A stretch of 64,000 bases of DNA. It comes from Gracilimonas halophila (GTDB lineage Bacteria > Bacteroidota > Rhodothermia > Balneolales > Balneolaceae). Each line of letters opens with the position of its first letter. Position 1 is the stretch's first letter. Positions 62,343-64,000 of this stretch are shown in pieces. The notes under the pieces were generated by a model. It had not been told where the DNA came from and did no database searches. It saw only the letters and a program-made list of their open reading frames with translations. The stretch is taken from positions 124,001 through 188,000 of the forward strand of contig NZ_JBHULI010000002.1 in the NCBI RefSeq assembly GCF_042684365.1. The letters run 5' to 3'. The position numbers and the translations under genes were made by a program.

Positions 62343-63251
62343 TTGCGCATCATCATTTTAGGCCCAACTGCTGCCGGTAAAACCGAACTTTCCCTTCAGC
62401 TTGCTGAGGAACTGGATACGTCCATTATCTCGGCGGATTCCCGCCAATGCTACAAGCATATCGATATCGGTACGGCCAAGCCTTCAGCCCAAGAGCTAGA
62501 AAGCGTACCACATTATAATATTTCCCTGTTGGAACTTGAGGAAGATGATAACGCCATGAGTTTTCAGCAAAGGGCTAAAGAGTGGGAAGAGAAAATCCTC
62601 AAGAAGTCCCAACATGTAATCTATGTGGGCGGTAGTACGCTGCATATCCAAAGCCTGATCCAGCCTTTCAATGAAATGCCGGAGGCGGATGAGGAGAACA
62701 TCGCAAAACTGGAAGAGCGGATTGAGGAAGAGGGGCTTGAGTCATTGTATGAAATGCTGAAGGAAATAGATCCGGAATACCTCAAAAAAATGGATGGGAT
62801 GAATCGGCAACGCATCATCCGGGCGTTGGATGTCTGGATGCAGACCGGAAAGCCTTTCAGTAGCTTCCATCAGCGGGGTGAAATTCAACCCGATGAAAAT
62901 ACCCTCGTTTTTGGGTTGATGAGGCCACGAAAGAAATTATATGATCGCATCAACCGGCGCGTTGACCAGATGATAGAGCAAGGTTTGGTTGATGAAGTGA
63001 GATCCATTCTGGATTCGGGTCACTCCAAAGACCTTCAATCACTGAATACGGTAGGCTATCAGGAGATCATCAAATACCTGGATGGGGAATGGACACTGGA
63101 GAAGGCGATAGAGAAGATCAAAACAAGTACCCGTCGCTACGCGAAACGACAGATGACCTGGTATAAACGATGGGATTTTGTTCACTGGATGGATGCAGAT
63201 GAGATGAGTGTGGAAGAGATGAAAGAAGAGGTCTTGAATAGATTGAACTGA
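62343..63251 (+). CDS. miaA: tRNA dimethylallyltransferase
   Basis: A 302-residue enzyme (family about 300) that transfers a dimethylallyl group to A37 of tRNAs reading UNN codons. P-loop GPTAAGKTELS, substrate motif ISADSRQCYKHIDIGTAKP, VGGSTLHIQSLI and the C-terminal RRYAKRQMTWYKRWD are conserved. I chose TTG 62343 because it gives the family N-terminus (MRIIILGPTAAGK); the open frame extends 30 residues upstream (TTG 62253) with no family match. The reaction needs DMAPP from the MEP pathway to which ispE contributes. Confidence 0.9.
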   Translation: MRIIILGPTAAGKTELSLQLAEELDTSIISADSRQCYKHIDIGTAKPSAQELESVPHYNISLLELEEDDNAMSFQQRAKEWEEKILKKSQHVIYVGGSTLHIQSLIQPFNEMPEADEENIAKLEERIEEEGLESLYEMLKEIDPEYLKKMDGMNRQRIIRALDVWMQTGKPFSSFHQRGEIQPDENTLVFGLMRPRKKLYDRINRRVDQMIEQGLVDEVRSILDSGHSKDLQSLNTVGYQEIIKYLDGEWTLEKAIEKIKTSTRRYAKRQMTWYKRWDFVHWMDADEMSVEEMKEEVLNRLN

Positions 63252-63272
63252 AGGAGTAGATGTCAAAAGGAA

Positions 63273-63333
63273 GTCAGAACTCAGGATTCAGAATTCAGTA
63301 CTCAGAGAAGAATTCTGAATCCTGAGTTCTGAC
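63273..63333. repeat. 24-bp perfect inverted repeat before purS
   Basis: GTCAGAACTCAGGATTCAGA-containing arm (63273-63296) and its exact inverse (63310-63333), with a 13-base loop, form a very stable hairpin in the miaA-purS gap. No T-run follows. It resembles the TTCTGAATCCTGAGTTCTGA type of small palindromic repeat seen in this phylum. Confidence 0.8.
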
Positions 63334-63378
63334 TCCTGTATTCTCAAAGAGAAGTTAGCAGCTAAGTTGAAGAAAGGT

Positions 63379-63386
63379 TAACTTTG
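63379..63386 (+). promoter_or_regulatory. -7 promoter element before purS
   Basis: TAACTTTG, a perfect TANNTTTG match 26 bases before the ATG at 63413 and downstream of the 24-bp palindrome, so purS has its own promoter. Confidence 0.5.
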
Positions 63387-63412
63387 GCATTCACTTAAAA
63401 CGAAGCCCGAAT

Positions 63413-63658
63413 ATGTATAAAGCGAAAGTTAATGTGACGCTCCGTCCGTCGATTTTAGACCCCAAAGGAAAAGCCGCCCATCATGCCCTGCAAAATCTTG
63501 GGTTAAATGAAGTTCGGCAGGTTCGCATCGGAAAATTTATTGAACTTGATGTGGATGCCAAAGACGAAGCTGCGGCCAAGGAAATTGTAGAATCTGCCTG
63601 TGCTCAGCTGCTGGCAAATGAGGTGATGGAAGATTTCGAAATTACGATCGAATCCTGA
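63413..63658 (+). CDS. purS: Phosphoribosylformylglycinamidine synthase, PurS subunit
   Basis: An 81-residue small subunit of the multi-protein FGAM synthase (PurS with PurL and PurQ) in purine synthesis. The start YKAKVNVTLRPSILDPKGKA and the RIGKFIELDVD, ANEVMEDFEI segments are family-typical. It is followed 3 bp later by clpS and then by the start of another gene. Together with purM at 28.3 kb it shows purine genes dispersed in single units. Confidence 0.93.
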   Translation: MYKAKVNVTLRPSILDPKGKAAHHALQNLGLNEVRQVRIGKFIELDVDAKDEAAAKEIVESACAQLLANEVMEDFEITIES

Positions 63659-63661
63659 TCT

Positions 63662-63991
63662 GTGTTTTCCTTTTCTCAACATATCGATGTACTCGTGTTG
63701 TCTGGGACGGAATCTGAAGAGATCACCGAAACTAAAACAGAAGAAGAAGTCGAAGAATCGGTTACCACACCATGGCGGCTTATTCTTTATGATGATGACA
63801 TTCATACCTTTGACGAAGTGATCTCTCAATTAATGAAAGCTACCGGGTGCAGTCTTTCCGAAGCGGAAGATAAAACCTGGAAGGTTCACAACGAAGGTAA
63901 AGCGCTTGTTCATGAAGGCGAATTTGAGGAATGCCTGCGCATAGACGGCGTACTTAAAGAAATTCAACTTGTTACTGAAATAAAAGGATAG
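63662..63991 (+). CDS. clpS: ClpS-family adaptor protein
   Basis: A 109-residue adaptor that delivers N-degron substrates to ClpA/ClpC-ClpP. The core (residues about 35-109) has WRLILYDDDIHTFDEVISQL with the conserved Asp/Asn-containing binding region, CSLSEAEDKTWKVHNEGKALVHEG and the late VLKEIQLVTEI. The 35-residue N-terminal extension is acidic and starts with GTG at 63662. A shorter start further in is possible. Its position after purS is unusual. Confidence 0.8.
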   Translation: MFSFSQHIDVLVLSGTESEEITETKTEEEVEESVTTPWRLILYDDDIHTFDEVISQLMKATGCSLSEAEDKTWKVHNEGKALVHEGEFEECLRIDGVLKEIQLVTEIKG

Positions 63992-63995
63992 AACA

Positions 63996-64000
63996 ATGGC
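63996..64000 (+). CDS. Start of next gene (cut by window end)
   Basis: An ATG at 63996 follows AAAGGA by seven bases, so a further co-transcribed gene begins here. Only two codons' worth of sequence is present; nothing can be said about the product, though purQ is a reasonable guess from the purS context. Confidence 0.35.

Noticed and set aside
1..64000. Prophage, transposase or defence island
   Set aside because: Reading the whole window I see no integrase, transposase, phage structural, restriction or toxin-antitoxin signature; the WYL regulator at 11 kb sits with rRNA/tRNA modification genes.

Overview
The window is a 64 kb piece of bacterial chromosome from a member of the Bacteroidota/Balneolota branch, most likely a Balneolaceae-like organism (phylum-level inference; genus not claimed). 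Four things point there: the gene triad rpmB-rpmG-DUF4295, a PorV-type outer-membrane protein, many lipoproteins and SPOR/HU proteins, and repeated use of the -7 promoter element TANNTTTG that is characteristic of the Bacteroidota sigma factor. Start codons often lack a clear Shine-Dalgarno site. Nearly everything is housekeeping DNA. I see no prophage, insertion sequence, CRISPR array or defence island.

Layout. 0-6.2 kb: the end of uvrB, a small methyltransferase, then leftward genes for a membrane protein, a MarR regulator, exonuclease III (frameshifted), tyrS, cvpA, yqeY and the rpmB-rpmG-DUF4295 operon. 6.5-11 kb: gyrB-gyrA, closed by a strong bidirectional terminator. 11-14.8 kb: leftward WYL regulator, rsmG, mnmG and tRNA-Asp. 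14.9-30 kb: mixed, mostly leftward genes for glutathione peroxidase, a beta-barrel protein, an MBL hydrolase, mannose-1-phosphate guanylyltransferase, a PhoR/PhoB-like two-component pair, a frameshifted 2OG-Fe(II) oxygenase, a K+ channel with two RCK modules, CstA, purM and a DinB/YfiT protein.

29.96-30.46 kb is the only gene-free stretch above 300 bp. I read it as the chromosomal replication origin. It is AT-rich and holds about eight DnaA boxes. On the minus strand it carries the order tandem DnaA boxes, short GC-rich spacer, three-base-period DnaA-trio tract, which matches the basal unwinding system known from Bacillus oriC. Gene direction flips there: mostly leftward on the left, mostly rightward on the right. 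Genes that often lie near origins (gyrB/gyrA, mnmG/rsmG, dnaN) are within 30 kb, but dnaA itself is not in the window.

30.5-44 kb: rightward dtd, an alkaline-phosphatase-superfamily enzyme, patatin, glpD, a nitroreductase, cca-ispE, glgP and an MscS channel, interrupted by leftward GIY-YIG, AI-2E and USP genes. 44-51 kb: a leftward envelope locus holding an outer-membrane barrel, a mini-HU protein, an HU-linker-TM-SPOR protein, ExbB, ExbD, a TonB-like protein and an S41 protease lipoprotein. 51-64 kb: nadA, nadC, a cysteine desulfurase, a DsbA-like protein, argS, a methyltransferase, SAM hydrolase-dnaN, a PorV-like protein, a beta-propeller lipoprotein, miaA, purS and clpS. Intergenic gaps hold several short palindromic repeat families.
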